From CAYLXC01 sp964387865 (GTDB lineage Bacteria > Patescibacteriota > Microgenomatia > Daviesbacterales > UBA10151): a stretch of 63,195 nt of DNA. The stretch's first letter is position 1; each line of letters starts with the position of its first letter. Shown piece after piece: positions 41,028-50,465 of the stretch. A program made the translations under genes and the position numbers. The notes beneath the pieces are model-generated. The model ran no database searches. It had not been told where the DNA came from and saw only the letters and a list, made by a program, of their open reading frames with translations. The stretch is from assembly GCA_964387865.1 (NCBI GenBank), contig CAYLXC010000003.1, positions 1 to 63,195 on the forward strand. Reading direction: 5' to 3'.

Positions 41028-42637
41028 AAACAAAACTAATTTTGGGAGCAATAATATTTCTTGGCTTATTTCTAAGAAGTTTTGACATAGATAAGAATCC
41101 TCCTTCTTTATATGGAGATGAACTCACCATTACTTTAGATGCTTATTCACTTTTAAAAACAGGAAAAGATCAGCTTGGAAATTCCTTTCCACTAACTTTT
41201 GAGATGGGTGCTGGAAGGCCTGCAGGGTATGTGTATGGATCAGTTCCATTTGTTGCCTTATTTGGACCAACTGCATTGGGGGTTAGAGGATTATCAATAC
41301 TATCTGGTGTTTTAATTATTGTTTTGCTTTTTTATATAGGGAAAAATCTTTTCTCAGAAAGGCTAGGTTTGTCAGCAGCTTTTGTGGCAGCTGTTTCACC
41401 ATGGGGAATAGCTTTAAGCAGGGGAGGGTTTGAGGCTCATTTTGCCCTTTTCCTTGCCGTTTTAGGCTTCTATTTTTTTCTTAATGCAAAAGAAAAACCC
41501 TTGTTCTATATTTATTCTGCCTTAAGTTTTGGATTGACTCTACATACCTACCCCACATATAAAGTAGCTCTTCCTCTTTTTTTACTTTTGCTATTTTGGT
41601 TTCGGGGTAAAAATATTTTAGGAAACTCTAGAAAGCACCTCCTAACAGCTTTATTAATTTTACTTTTTTTAGGATTATTATCTTTTAGTCAAACTTTCAT
41701 AGGGGGTTCAGAAACAAGATTTTCCGATATAAATATAATTTCTCAGCAAGATTTGAAGGCTTCAATTGAACAGAAGATAAATTATGAAAGAAGTGTAACG
41801 ATTTTGCCAGAGACCTTGTCCAAATTAATGCATAACAAAGCCATTGAGTATTCAAAAGTTTTTATTGAAAATTATCTGCAAAATTTCTCCATGGATTTTC
41901 TTTTTATACATGGGGATAGAAATCCCCGTCACAACATGGCAACAATGGGGGAGTTATACATAGTGGAATTAATTCTAGGTCTTGTCGGACTCCTTACTTC
42001 TTGGATAAAATATAAAAAGGCAATAATTTTTTTGATTTCTTGGTTAGTATTAGCACCAATTCCAACCGCCATTGTTGATTTGCCTCACGCTTTAAGAAGT
42101 GCCTTTATGCTTCCGCCATTGATTCTATTGTCATCATTGGGTCTTTCCATAATTCTTAGCAGGAAAAATAGAGTTTTATTAATTTTGATTGCAATAATTT
42201 TTTCCGTTCAATTTATTTTCTTTTTACAAAAACTTTTTTTTCTTTCTCCAAATCTTTATTCTAAATTTTGGTCGTATCCTGCAAAACAGGCAAGCGAAAT
42301 AGCGAAGGAAAATATGAATCATTTTGACTTCATAATATTGTCGGATAAAATTGATAATATTGAATTTGCATATCCTGTTTATGAAAAAATTAAGCCATCA
42401 GAAATTATGGATCAAAATATAGATAGAATTAGTTTATTGGAATATAAATTTAAAAAGTTTGGCAACGTTTACATAGGAAATTTGCCGGGTGATGAAGCAA
42501 AAAAATTATTATCCGATTTAAATGGATCAGTGTTTTATGTCGGTTTACCGGATGAATCAATTAATTTTACAGATTATCAAATTTTGCAAAGTTTGGATAA
42601 AATGCCCTCTCTACTGGTGGCAAATAAAGCAAGATGA
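41024..42637 (+). CDS. PMT_2-family membrane glycosyltransferase (GT39-like)
   Basis: This 537-residue protein shows the PMT_2 pattern: a first membrane segment, then LYGDELTIT (Asp32-Glu33), YSLLKTGKDQLGNSFPL and a PFVALFGPTALGVRGLSILSG stretch. A GGFEAHFALFLAVLGFYFF segment and a DLPHALRSAFMLPPL motif near the end of the membrane part follow. The same order occurs in five genes at 50434-58524, so this is an outlying sixth copy. It probably transfers a sugar from polyprenyl phosphate outside the membrane. It overlaps both neighbours by 4 bp. Confidence 0.8.
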   Translation: MKTKLILGAIIFLGLFLRSFDIDKNPPSLYGDELTITLDAYSLLKTGKDQLGNSFPLTFEMGAGRPAGYVYGSVPFVALFGPTALGVRGLSILSGVLIIVLLFYIGKNLFSERLGLSAAFVAAVSPWGIALSRGGFEAHFALFLAVLGFYFFLNAKEKPLFYIYSALSFGLTLHTYPTYKVALPLFLLLLFWFRGKNILGNSRKHLLTALLILLFLGLLSFSQTFIGGSETRFSDINIISQQDLKASIEQKINYERSVTILPETLSKLMHNKAIEYSKVFIENYLQNFSMDFLFIHGDRNPRHNMATMGELYIVELILGLVGLLTSWIKYKKAIIFLISWLVLAPIPTAIVDLPHALRSAFMLPPLILLSSLGLSIILSRKNRVLLILIAIIFSVQFIFFLQKLFFLSPNLYSKFWSYPAKQASEIAKENMNHFDFIILSDKIDNIEFAYPVYEKIKPSEIMDQNIDRISLLEYKFKKFGNVYIGNLPGDEAKKLLSDLNGSVFYVGLPDESINFTDYQILQSLDKMPSLLVANKAR

Positions 42638-43866
42638 TTAAAGTATTAGATACATTGGGATTAAAAAGATTATTTTTGTTAGCGATTTTAATAAGGCTTT
42701 TCATTATGCCTTTTTATTTTCATCCTGATATAAAAACATATCATTTTCAAGCACAGTTTTTAAATAGAGGAGTTTTTAATATTTATGACTATCTTGAAAA
42801 AAATAAAGAAAACCTTCCAATTAAAGAGGAATTTGTTTATTTTCCTCTGACATATTTTTTCTTAGGCAGTTATCAACTAATAGCTAATGCATTTTTGGGA
42901 ACGGGTTTTTCTGAATGGCTATCTGATGCTTCCCAAACAGCAGTTAATCGGATTGGTGTTTTTCGTTATCTTTTTATTCTGAAACTTCCTTATCTAATTT
43001 TAGATCTTCTAATCCCTTTTCTTCTTATCGGTTTTTTTAAAGAAAAAAAAGAACAGAGAAAATTTTTTATACTTTGGTTATTCAATCCGGTATCAATTGT
43101 AATAATTTATATCTTTTCAAATGTAGATATTATTCCGGTGATTTTATCTCTGATGAGCATCCTTCTTTTTAGAGATCGCCAGATTTTCAAAAGTGCCTTG
43201 CTTCTTGGAATATCTGCAGGATTTAAACCTTTTACACTACTTCTTCTTCCAATTTTTTTACTTTTTAATAAAAGATTAAAAGAGGCAGTTAAATACGTAT
43301 TAACTACCACTCTAACTTTGGGATTAATAATAATACCATTTTGGTCAAATGCTTTTTTCCATTCAGCCCTCCTATCTGGTCTCACTACAAGGATTGCATA
43401 TCCCGGGATCTCGGTAGGATTTGGTGAATCTTTGATGATAGGAGTTGTTGTACTCTTTGGTTTTTATTTCTGGACTTTGATGAGGAAAACAAAGGGGTTG
43501 AATGATATCTGGCTTTACATGTTCTCCTTACTTTTGCTTCTTTTTTCAACTATTCATTTTCATGTTCAATGGTTATTTTGGGTTATGCCCTTTCTAGTTA
43601 TTATTTCTATTTTTAGGAAAGATCTTACTAAACTCATTCTTCTTTGGTTAAATATGGCATTCTTAATACCAATACTTTATAACGATCAGGCCATGAATGT
43701 TTCTTTACTTTCCGCAATCAGTTTGCTTTATACGACTTTACCTACCATATTTGTAATAGTACAGAAAATTTATGATCCTTATTTGTTACAAAGTATTTTG
43801 CATAGCATAATTTTTGCATTAAGTCTAATCTTAGTCTCAAAAATTTTTAGAATTGAGGAATCATGA
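42634..43866 (+). CDS. GT87-like membrane mannosyltransferase (DUF2029 type)
   Basis: This 410-residue polytopic protein has FYFHPDIKTYHFQAQFLNRG with an acidic residue early in the first loop. FVYFPLTYFFLGSYQLIA, FNPVSIVIIYIFSNVDIIPVILSL and GISAGFKPFTLLLLPIFLLFNK follow. The last stretch is the hallmark of the DUF2029/GT87 family (PF09594), whose mycobacterial members are polyprenyl-phosphomannose-dependent mannosyltransferases (PimE). FHVQWLFWVMPFL further supports this. A paralog lies at 49338. It overlaps both neighbours by 4 bp. Confidence 0.75.
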   Translation: MIKVLDTLGLKRLFLLAILIRLFIMPFYFHPDIKTYHFQAQFLNRGVFNIYDYLEKNKENLPIKEEFVYFPLTYFFLGSYQLIANAFLGTGFSEWLSDASQTAVNRIGVFRYLFILKLPYLILDLLIPFLLIGFFKEKKEQRKFFILWLFNPVSIVIIYIFSNVDIIPVILSLMSILLFRDRQIFKSALLLGISAGFKPFTLLLLPIFLLFNKRLKEAVKYVLTTTLTLGLIIIPFWSNAFFHSALLSGLTTRIAYPGISVGFGESLMIGVVVLFGFYFWTLMRKTKGLNDIWLYMFSLLLLLFSTIHFHVQWLFWVMPFLVIISIFRKDLTKLILLWLNMAFLIPILYNDQAMNVSLLSAISLLYTTLPTIFVIVQKIYDPYLLQSILHSIIFALSLILVSKIFRIEES

Positions 43867-44516
43867 AAGTTTATTTTTTGACAACTGGTTTTATTTTATT
43901 ACTTTTAATAATAATTCCTTCGGTGTTAGGCTTTGGCATAAGATATTTGCCGGGTGGGATTCAACCATCTTTAGGTAACACAAAAAGAATTTATGGGGAT
44001 GTTAGATTATATCAATCATTTGTTTCACCACAAGATAATTTGGCAGGAATTGGAACAAGTATAAAAAATCCAAATTTTGCAAATAAAGAGGATCTAAGAA
44101 TTGATATTCATGATGAAAAAGATCAGTTAATCAGGACCATTTCAATAAATGGCAGAAATACAGCGGATGGGAATTTCATGAGATTAACATTCCCGCCTAT
44201 AGAAAATTCAAAGAATGAAAAATATACATTCTCACTTTCATCTAGGGCCTCAACTTATGAGAATGCCTTGGAAGTTTTTCTAACAGAGGATAATCCTTCA
44301 TGGAATTTACAGTTAAGAGAGAATGGGGAAGCCGTGGGTGAAAATATATCTTTTATTACTTTGCATAAAGTAACATCACCATTCGAAGTTTTGACAATTA
44401 TATATACTGGGTGGATTACAAAACTTTTAAAAGATATATATTTTTTTGTCTTTTATGTAAGTCTTTTGATCGTTATAGTTTTAGCGTTAATAAGTCCGTT
44501 AAGAAAGAATAAATAA
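43863..44516 (+). CDS. Membrane-anchored extracytoplasmic beta-domain protein, unknown function
   Basis: This 217-residue protein is not recognised. It has a membrane segment near each end (about 5-22 and 190-212) and a soluble domain between them. The domain has alternating strand patterns and conserved-looking LRIDIHDEKDQLIRTISING and LEVFLTEDNPSWNLQL. It could be a glycan-binding or acceptor-presenting partner of the GT87-like protein encoded just upstream (4-bp overlap), which is inference. Its stop abuts the convergent gene with no spacer. Confidence 0.6.
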   Translation: MKVYFLTTGFILLLLIIIPSVLGFGIRYLPGGIQPSLGNTKRIYGDVRLYQSFVSPQDNLAGIGTSIKNPNFANKEDLRIDIHDEKDQLIRTISINGRNTADGNFMRLTFPPIENSKNEKYTFSLSSRASTYENALEVFLTEDNPSWNLQLRENGEAVGENISFITLHKVTSPFEVLTIIYTGWITKLLKDIYFFVFYVSLLIVIVLALISPLRKNK

Positions 44517-46499
44517 TTATTGTTGAACTTTCCATATCTCTACTAAAGAATTTGAGAATACTTTTTTAAAGTAGGTTTTTGTAAGATCTACTTTTGGTGA
44601 AAGAGGGATAGGAAGATAGAGATAGTCTATGTTACTATCTTTAAGCTGGTTCGAAAAGATAACTGGATTATCCTCTAAAAAAATACTTTTTGTAAATTCT
44701 AATCTTTTTTTAAAATCATAACCCATGATATCAAGCTGTTCTGTATCTGAAAGATAGACTCTTTTTCCTGAAAGAGCTGAAACATATGACGTATCAAACC
44801 AATCCCACATATGAGGAATAGGGTCATTAAAATTTAAATCTTTATTATATGGTGAGGTGAGGATAATGTTATCATTGGATACATTCTTTTTTAAAAACTC
44901 TAAAGCTAAGAGTTCCTGAGAGTCAATTTTTGTAATGGGAGTTCTATTATAAAATGAATATATAAGAGCAACTTGTGTGGGGACTGAAAATATAATTATT
45001 AAAAGAGAAATTAAAACAGACGAGACATTTGACCTAATCTTTAAGAGAATTTTTGCCACACTAAGCCCAGCCAAAATACCAGTAATAAGAAGAAAATATT
45101 GCATAAATTGAATAGTATTTGCTGCTATACCTTTTTGTAAAAAAAGAAGTGGCAGTAAAAATGATATTGTCATTATTAACACTAAAATCATACTAAAATA
45201 ATTTTTAAAAAATGTTTTTAAGAGAGAAAAAAATGAGAAAATACCCAAAAATCTCATACCTAAATTTCCAAAAAAGAAAATTAGAAAACCTGTGAGCTCA
45301 ATCTGTAAGACTCTTATCCAATTCCCTTGATAAATATAAGTTTGTCTTCTTAATTCCCAATCAACTAAATTAAGTCTATCCGGTGCAACAATTAAAGTCC
45401 TAATGAACCACCAGGGTTCGAAAATAAGGAATGCAGCAGTATTTGAAGCATTGGGAAAGTATAAAAAGGCAGATAGTAAACTGCTTACGAAAAATACTGC
45501 AAAAATATGGATCTTTCTTTCCCTGATGAGTTGCCACAGTCCTATCAATAGAAGACTTAATAATAGAATCAGTGCGCCGTATATTTTAAATCCTGTAAGT
45601 ACTCCAGCAATAAGTGCACATATTAAAAGAAGAAATTTGTTTCGGTATTTTATAAAAATTCTAAATAAATAGAGAAATGTTAGAACAATAATTAATGCTA
45701 TAATCTGCGGAGGATTTCCTGTAGAGCTTTGTATTTGGGACGCCCAAAAGAGACTTTCACCGCCAACAGTGCCATTCTGCATGTAAGTTACAATATAGCC
45801 AAAGCTCCCTGCAAAGTATGTGAATATGGTTGCCCAAAGACCAGCAGTGTAAGAGCCACCTAATTTTTTACCTAGTAAATACGCCAAGCTGCCAAGTAAA
45901 ATTGAATAAATAAGAGGAAAAAAACGAAAATAAAGATCAAGCGGAGAAAAATTAAAGTAGCGGTTAAATTCTGCAGGAGCAATATCTGAGAAAAAATGAT
46001 AATTTACCAATCTTTCGCCTGCAAAGGAGGGATTTTGCATAGGTAATCCTTTTTGATACTCATTCATTAAAGAGATATGCCATAAAGAATCATGTCCGTG
46101 AGAAGAGTAAAAAATTAAGTTGCCATCTTGGTAAATTCCACTTGGAGAAATTATCAAAAGTTGACCAGCAACTCCTAATATAAAAATTAAAATGAGTAAC
46201 AACAAGCTCTTTTGAGGAAGTAGGGTAATTTGATTCCGTAAACTGACAGTCTTTTTTAGTGCAGAGATGTTTATTAAGGAAATTATGGGGATAAGTAATA
46301 TATCAATATTTAATATAGCCAAAACGTATGAAAGAAGTGTAAAAAAAGCAAATCCCACAACTGTCCCCAAAATTATTTTTTCCCAAAATGAAAACTTAGG
46401 ATAACTTTTTTCCAGAAGAAAAATTCCCGGAATTGTAAACAAAAGAATTGAAAGGAATGAGAAAATTGTCAGCTGGATCATAAATGAAATAGAATCCAT
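44517..46499 (-). CDS. GT-C-like polytopic membrane protein, HGHDxxWH family, inverted copy
   Basis: This roughly 660-residue paralog of the protein at 39051 has YSSHGHDSLWHISLMNE, RLVNYHFFSDIAPAEFNRYF, FAGSFGYIVTYM and GGESLFWASQ. The C-terminal soluble part has WFDTSYVSALSGKRVYLSD. It is the only minus-strand gene in the 37-kb island. The ATG at 46499 is chosen over an in-frame TTG at 46517 because TACATT ends 7 nt before it and the paralog starts at the same place. Inversion of one copy could reflect recombination between paralogs. Confidence 0.65.
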   Translation of the reverse strand: MDSISFMIQLTIFSFLSILLFTIPGIFLLEKSYPKFSFWEKIILGTVVGFAFFTLLSYVLAILNIDILLIPIISLINISALKKTVSLRNQITLLPQKSLLLLILIFILGVAGQLLIISPSGIYQDGNLIFYSSHGHDSLWHISLMNEYQKGLPMQNPSFAGERLVNYHFFSDIAPAEFNRYFNFSPLDLYFRFFPLIYSILLGSLAYLLGKKLGGSYTAGLWATIFTYFAGSFGYIVTYMQNGTVGGESLFWASQIQSSTGNPPQIIALIIVLTFLYLFRIFIKYRNKFLLLICALIAGVLTGFKIYGALILLLSLLLIGLWQLIRERKIHIFAVFFVSSLLSAFLYFPNASNTAAFLIFEPWWFIRTLIVAPDRLNLVDWELRRQTYIYQGNWIRVLQIELTGFLIFFFGNLGMRFLGIFSFFSLLKTFFKNYFSMILVLIMTISFLLPLLFLQKGIAANTIQFMQYFLLITGILAGLSVAKILLKIRSNVSSVLISLLIIIFSVPTQVALIYSFYNRTPITKIDSQELLALEFLKKNVSNDNIILTSPYNKDLNFNDPIPHMWDWFDTSYVSALSGKRVYLSDTEQLDIMGYDFKKRLEFTKSIFLEDNPVIFSNQLKDSNIDYLYLPIPLSPKVDLTKTYFKKVFSNSLVEIWKVQQ

Positions 46500-46546
46500 T
46501 TTACTTAATGTAGTCAAATTGGTAAGATTTAACTTAAGGTAAGTTT

Positions 46547-47446
46547 ATGTTAAGCAAAATATCTGTAGTAATCAATACTTTAAATAATGAAGGTAATATC
46601 AAAAGAGCTTTAGAATCTGTTAAATGGGCTGATGAAATTTTAGTTTGTGATATGCACTCAGGTGATAAAACTTCTGGAATTGCAAAAGAGATGGGTGCTA
46701 AAGTGATTGAGGGTAAAAGGGTGGAATATGTTGAACTTGCAAGAAATTTTTCAATTTCAAAAGCATCAAATGATTGGATTTTAGTTCTAGATCCTGACGA
46801 GGAAATCACGGAAAGTTTAAAAGAAAGACTACTTCAAATTTCATCCAAAATGAAGGGGATAGATTATGTTAGAATTCCAAGAAAAAATATTATTTTTGGT
46901 AAATGGATGCAAGCTTCAGGTTGGTGGCCTGATTTAAATATAAGATTTTTTAAAAAGGGCAAAGTCAAATGGAGTAATAAAATCCACAGACCTCCTGAAG
47001 TGATGGGTGAAGGAATAGATCTTGAAGCAGATGAGAGATGGGCAATAATTCACAACAATTATGGAAGTATCTCAGATTTTATTATTAGAATGAATAGGTA
47101 TACAAAAGTTGAGGCCGACGAGTTGATAAAAGATGGATGTAAATTTAACTGGAAAGATTTAATAGAAAAACCACTCAGTGAGTTTTTGTCAAGGTTTTTT
47201 GCAAATAAAGGATATTTGGATGGATTGCACGGTTTAGCACTAAGTTTATTGCAAGCTTTTTCTTTCTTGATTGTTTATTTAAGAATTTGGGAGAGAGAAA
47301 ATTTCAAGCAGTCAGAAATAAACTTTTCGGATATTGAAGATGAAAAGAAAAGAATGAATCAAGATGTAGATTATTGGATAAATCAGACAAAAAAATCCAA
47401 AAGTCTTCTTAAAAGTTTTTTTCAAAAAATTAAAACAAAAAAATAA
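46547..47446 (+). CDS. GT2 glycosyltransferase, WaaE/KdtX-like
   Basis: This 299-residue GT-A enzyme has ISVVINTLNNEGNI (about 5-18), WADEILVCDMHSGDKT (27-42), the metal motif DPDEEIT (82-88) and FGKWMQASGWWPD. The end is helical and may associate with the membrane (ALSLLQAFSFLIVYL). WaaE/KdtX-like GT2 enzymes add hexoses to lipid-linked glycans from nucleotide sugars on the cytoplasmic side. Close relatives are at 47450 and 58548. The short upstream region is shared with the divergent gene at 46499. Confidence 0.82.
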   Translation: MLSKISVVINTLNNEGNIKRALESVKWADEILVCDMHSGDKTSGIAKEMGAKVIEGKRVEYVELARNFSISKASNDWILVLDPDEEITESLKERLLQISSKMKGIDYVRIPRKNIIFGKWMQASGWWPDLNIRFFKKGKVKWSNKIHRPPEVMGEGIDLEADERWAIIHNNYGSISDFIIRMNRYTKVEADELIKDGCKFNWKDLIEKPLSEFLSRFFANKGYLDGLHGLALSLLQAFSFLIVYLRIWERENFKQSEINFSDIEDEKKRMNQDVDYWINQTKKSKSLLKSFFQKIKTKK

Positions 47447-47449
47447 TCT

Positions 47450-48253
47450 ATGTTATCTGTAATAATAATAGCTAAAAATGAAGAAGATAGAATTAAGGCA
47501 TGTCTAGAATCAATAAAATGGGCAGATGAGATAATTATTGCCGATAATGGATCTTCAGATAAGACTCTAAAAATTGCCAAAATTTATACTGATAATATTA
47601 TTAAATTTGAAAGCCAAGATTTTTCTACTATAAGAAATGAGGCACTCAAAAAATCATTAGGTGATTGGGTCCTTTATGTAGACTCAGATGAAAGAGTTTT
47701 GCTTCCATTAAGGGAAGAGATAGAGAAGCTTATGGAAACTGATGAAATTGGAGCATATGCCATTTCTCGCAAAAATATTATATTTGGTCATGAAGTAAAT
47801 TATGGTCCTTATAAACATGATTGGGTGGTTAGGCTTTTTAAAAGATCAGATTTTGATAGTTGGAGCGGTAAAGTTCACGAGTCAGTACAATTTAGGGGAA
47901 AACTAGGATATACAAAAAATTCTCTTTTACATTTAACACATAGGGGAGTTGATCAAATTGTTTTAAAAAGTTTGGAATGGAGTAAAATTGATTCAAAATT
48001 AAGACTTAATGCTAATCATCCAAAAATGTCTGGCTGGAGGTTTTTAAGAATTTTTATAACTGAGATTTTTAATCAGGGGATTAAAAGAGGTGGATTTTTT
48101 AATGGGACAATAGGGATAATGGATTCAATATTGCAAGCTTTCAGTATGTATATAACTTATGTCAGAGTTTGGGAAATGCAGCAGGATAAACCACTAAAAG
48201 AAATTTATGATGAGATAGACAAAAGATTAATTGAAAATAATTTTAAGGATTAA
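47450..48253 (+). CDS. GT2 glycosyltransferase, WaaE/KdtX-like
   Basis: This 267-residue paralog of the previous gene starts LSVIIIAKNEEDRI, has IADNGSSDKTL (30-40), the metal motif DSDERV (78-83), RKNIIFGHEV and HEHSV-like KVHESVQF. The amphipathic C-terminal helix (GIMDSILQAFSMYITYVRVWE) probably binds the membrane. It follows the previous gene by 3 nt. The pair may add two successive sugars to the same lipid-linked chain. Confidence 0.82.
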   Translation: MLSVIIIAKNEEDRIKACLESIKWADEIIIADNGSSDKTLKIAKIYTDNIIKFESQDFSTIRNEALKKSLGDWVLYVDSDERVLLPLREEIEKLMETDEIGAYAISRKNIIFGHEVNYGPYKHDWVVRLFKRSDFDSWSGKVHESVQFRGKLGYTKNSLLHLTHRGVDQIVLKSLEWSKIDSKLRLNANHPKMSGWRFLRIFITEIFNQGIKRGGFFNGTIGIMDSILQAFSMYITYVRVWEMQQDKPLKEIYDEIDKRLIENNFKD

Positions 48254-48260
48254 ACAAGAA

Positions 48261-49337
48261 GTGAAAGCTGCTATTTATTCTCCATATTTGGATACTTTTG
48301 GCGGAGGAGAGAGGTACATGTTGACTATTGCTGAGCTACTTTCAAAAAAAAGTTTTAAGGTTGATGTTATATTGAATGAACAATTAAATAGTTTGGATGG
48401 AGAGTATTTAAAGAGTGAATTATCAAAAAGATTCAATTTAAACCTTATAAATGTAAATTTTATAAAAGGACCTTTGGGTAAGGGATCGAATTTTCTGGAA
48501 AGATTTTTTTTTCTCAAAAAATATGACGTGCTTTTTTATTTAACTGATGGAAGCATTTTTTATCCCTCATCAAAGCAAAATATTTTACATATTCAGTCTC
48601 CCCTACTGGGTGAGAGTGCAAAAAGTTTATGGCGAAAGATTAAACTTAATGGATGGGATCTGGTTATCTATAACTCCCGCTTTACTAAGCAAAACTCCCA
48701 AAAAAATTGGCCAATCTCCTCTAAAATAATTTATCCACCAGTTGATGTTATTAAAATAAAACCATTACAAAAGAAGAAATATATATTATCAGTAGGAAGA
48801 TTTTTTGGATACTTAAAGGATAAAAAACATGAAATTTTAATAAAAACATTTAAAGAAATCCTAAAGGAAGATATTTTGAATGGGTGGAGTCTACATTTGG
48901 TGGGGTCAGCAGGTGACGGGGATAAAAAATACCTGGATGAATTGAAAAATTTGGCAAAAGGATTTCCGATAAAATTTTATCCTAATTTAGATTATGATGA
49001 TCTTAAAACTTTGTATGGAGAATCTAGTATTTATTGGCATGCATCAGGATACGGGGAGGATGATCCAGCCAAGATGGAGCATTTTGGGATTTCAACTTGT
49101 GAAGCCATGACAGGAGGATGTGTGCCAGTTGTAATAGGAAAAGGGGGCCAAGTTGAAATAGTAGATAATAAAATTGGAGGATTTTTGTGGGATAATTTAA
49201 GCCAGTTGAAAAGTTATACCCTAAAACTTATTAAAGATGAGAATTTAAGAAAGAAAATGGGAAAAGAGGCAGTTAGGAAATCTAAGGATTTTAGCAAAGA
49301 AAATTTCAGGAAAAAAATAATGAATATCATTACTTAA
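48261..49337 (+). CDS. GT4 glycosyltransferase, ALG11-like
   Basis: This roughly 358-residue GT-B enzyme begins AAIYSPYLDTFGGGERY, the acceptor-domain glycine motif. YILSVGRFFGYLKDKKHEILI marks the second Rossmann domain, and EHFGISTCEAMTGGCVPVV is the GT4 donor motif with its two Glu residues. DPAKMEHFGIS resembles ALG11-type mannosyltransferases. It probably adds hexoses from a nucleotide sugar to a polyprenyl-linked chain in the cytoplasm. GTG 48261 is chosen because AAGGA (48245-48249) lies upstream; a TTG at 48231 would overlap the previous gene. Confidence 0.85.
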   Translation: MKAAIYSPYLDTFGGGERYMLTIAELLSKKSFKVDVILNEQLNSLDGEYLKSELSKRFNLNLINVNFIKGPLGKGSNFLERFFFLKKYDVLFYLTDGSIFYPSSKQNILHIQSPLLGESAKSLWRKIKLNGWDLVIYNSRFTKQNSQKNWPISSKIIYPPVDVIKIKPLQKKKYILSVGRFFGYLKDKKHEILIKTFKEILKEDILNGWSLHLVGSAGDGDKKYLDELKNLAKGFPIKFYPNLDYDDLKTLYGESSIYWHASGYGEDDPAKMEHFGISTCEAMTGGCVPVVIGKGGQVEIVDNKIGGFLWDNLSQLKSYTLKLIKDENLRKKMGKEAVRKSKDFSKENFRKKIMNIIT

Positions 49338-50465
49338 ATGAATACAAAAAAGTTTTGGATTATTTTAATTATTGGGATAATTCTTAGGATCTTTCTATCT
49401 TTTACTACTTTTCATCCAGATATTCGGGCATTAAATGCAGGAGGGCAGCTTATTGCCAATGATTCAATTTTAAATTTATACGAATATAGTTCCGAAAAAG
49501 TTGTCTTTAATTATCCACCTATAATCTATTGGTTTCTCGGTTTTTTTAGCTTAGTATTTGGTGATAATCTAGGATTTTTGAAATTATCTTATTTACCATT
49601 TGATATAGCTTTAGGATTACTTCTCACAAAAATGGTTGATCCGAAAAAATCCATTCTTGTCTTTAGTATTTGGATTTTCAACTCTGTAAGTCTGTATGCA
49701 ACGTATATGATGGGTCAGTTTGATATAATCCCCACTTTTTTTTCTATACTTTCAGTATTTCTTGCATTAAAAAATAAGCTAAGTTGGGCAGCTTTAGCTT
49801 TGGGTTTTGGGATTGCATTTAAGCTATACCCAATCTTCCTGATGGTGCCACTTATTATTTTGGGTAAAGGGCTATTGGAAAAAACTAAGCTTTTATTTTT
49901 AGCAGGCTTTCCCTACTTAGTTTCCATACTCCCCTATCTTTCATCGGAAGGTTTTAGGTCATATGCTCTATTTGCAAACCAGAGTTCAAAAAGTTTATAT
50001 GCAAATATTTCTGTTTCAGGAGGGGAATCAATTCTTATTTTTCCAACCCTTTTAATACTATTTTACCTTTTTATCTGGAGTAAACTTAATGATAAATTAT
50101 CCTTATGGAGATTTTATTTAATACCACTGCTTTTATTTTTCATTTTTACTCATTTTCATCCCCAATGGCTAATTTGGGTAACACCCTTTTTAATTTTGGA
50201 TCTTGTATATAAGAAATTTAAAAATTCATTGCCTATATTTATTATTTTTGGAAGTTGGTTCTTATCGCTTTTCTTTTTTGACCCTTCTTTAACTATTGGA
50301 ATATTTTCGCCACTTTTTCCCACTTTGCAAAATGCCAAGAGTATTTGGCAAATTCTTAATATTAGTATTGATTACAATTTTTCAAGAAGCATTATACAAA
50401 CCGTTTTTGTTGGAGCATCTGCTTATTTAATATATGATGATCTCAAAGATAAAAGTAAAGCTTAA
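49338..50465 (+). CDS. GT87-like membrane mannosyltransferase (DUF2029 type)
   Basis: This 375-residue paralog of the protein at 42634 has FTTFHPDIRALNAGGQL in the first loop. VVFNYPPIIYWFLG, YMMGQFDIIPTFFSILSVFLAL and GFGIAFKLYPIFLMVPLIILGK follow, and THFHPQWLIWVTPFL comes later. The FNYPP and FKLYP motifs are closer to the GT87 consensus than those of its paralog. Its start directly follows the upstream stop, and its end overlaps the next gene by 32 bp. Confidence 0.78.
   Translation: MNTKKFWIILIIGIILRIFLSFTTFHPDIRALNAGGQLIANDSILNLYEYSSEKVVFNYPPIIYWFLGFFSLVFGDNLGFLKLSYLPFDIALGLLLTKMVDPKKSILVFSIWIFNSVSLYATYMMGQFDIIPTFFSILSVFLALKNKLSWAALALGFGIAFKLYPIFLMVPLIILGKGLLEKTKLLFLAGFPYLVSILPYLSSEGFRSYALFANQSSKSLYANISVSGGESILIFPTLLILFYLFIWSKLNDKLSLWRFYLIPLLLFFIFTHFHPQWLIWVTPFLILDLVYKKFKNSLPIFIIFGSWFLSLFFFDPSLTIGIFSPLFPTLQNAKSIWQILNISIDYNFSRSIIQTVFVGASAYLIYDDLKDKSKA

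Noticed and set aside
48231..48260. TTG at 48231 as the start of the ALG11-like gene
   Set aside because: It lies inside the preceding gene; the GTG at 48261 has AAGGA upstream and starts right at the GT4 domain.
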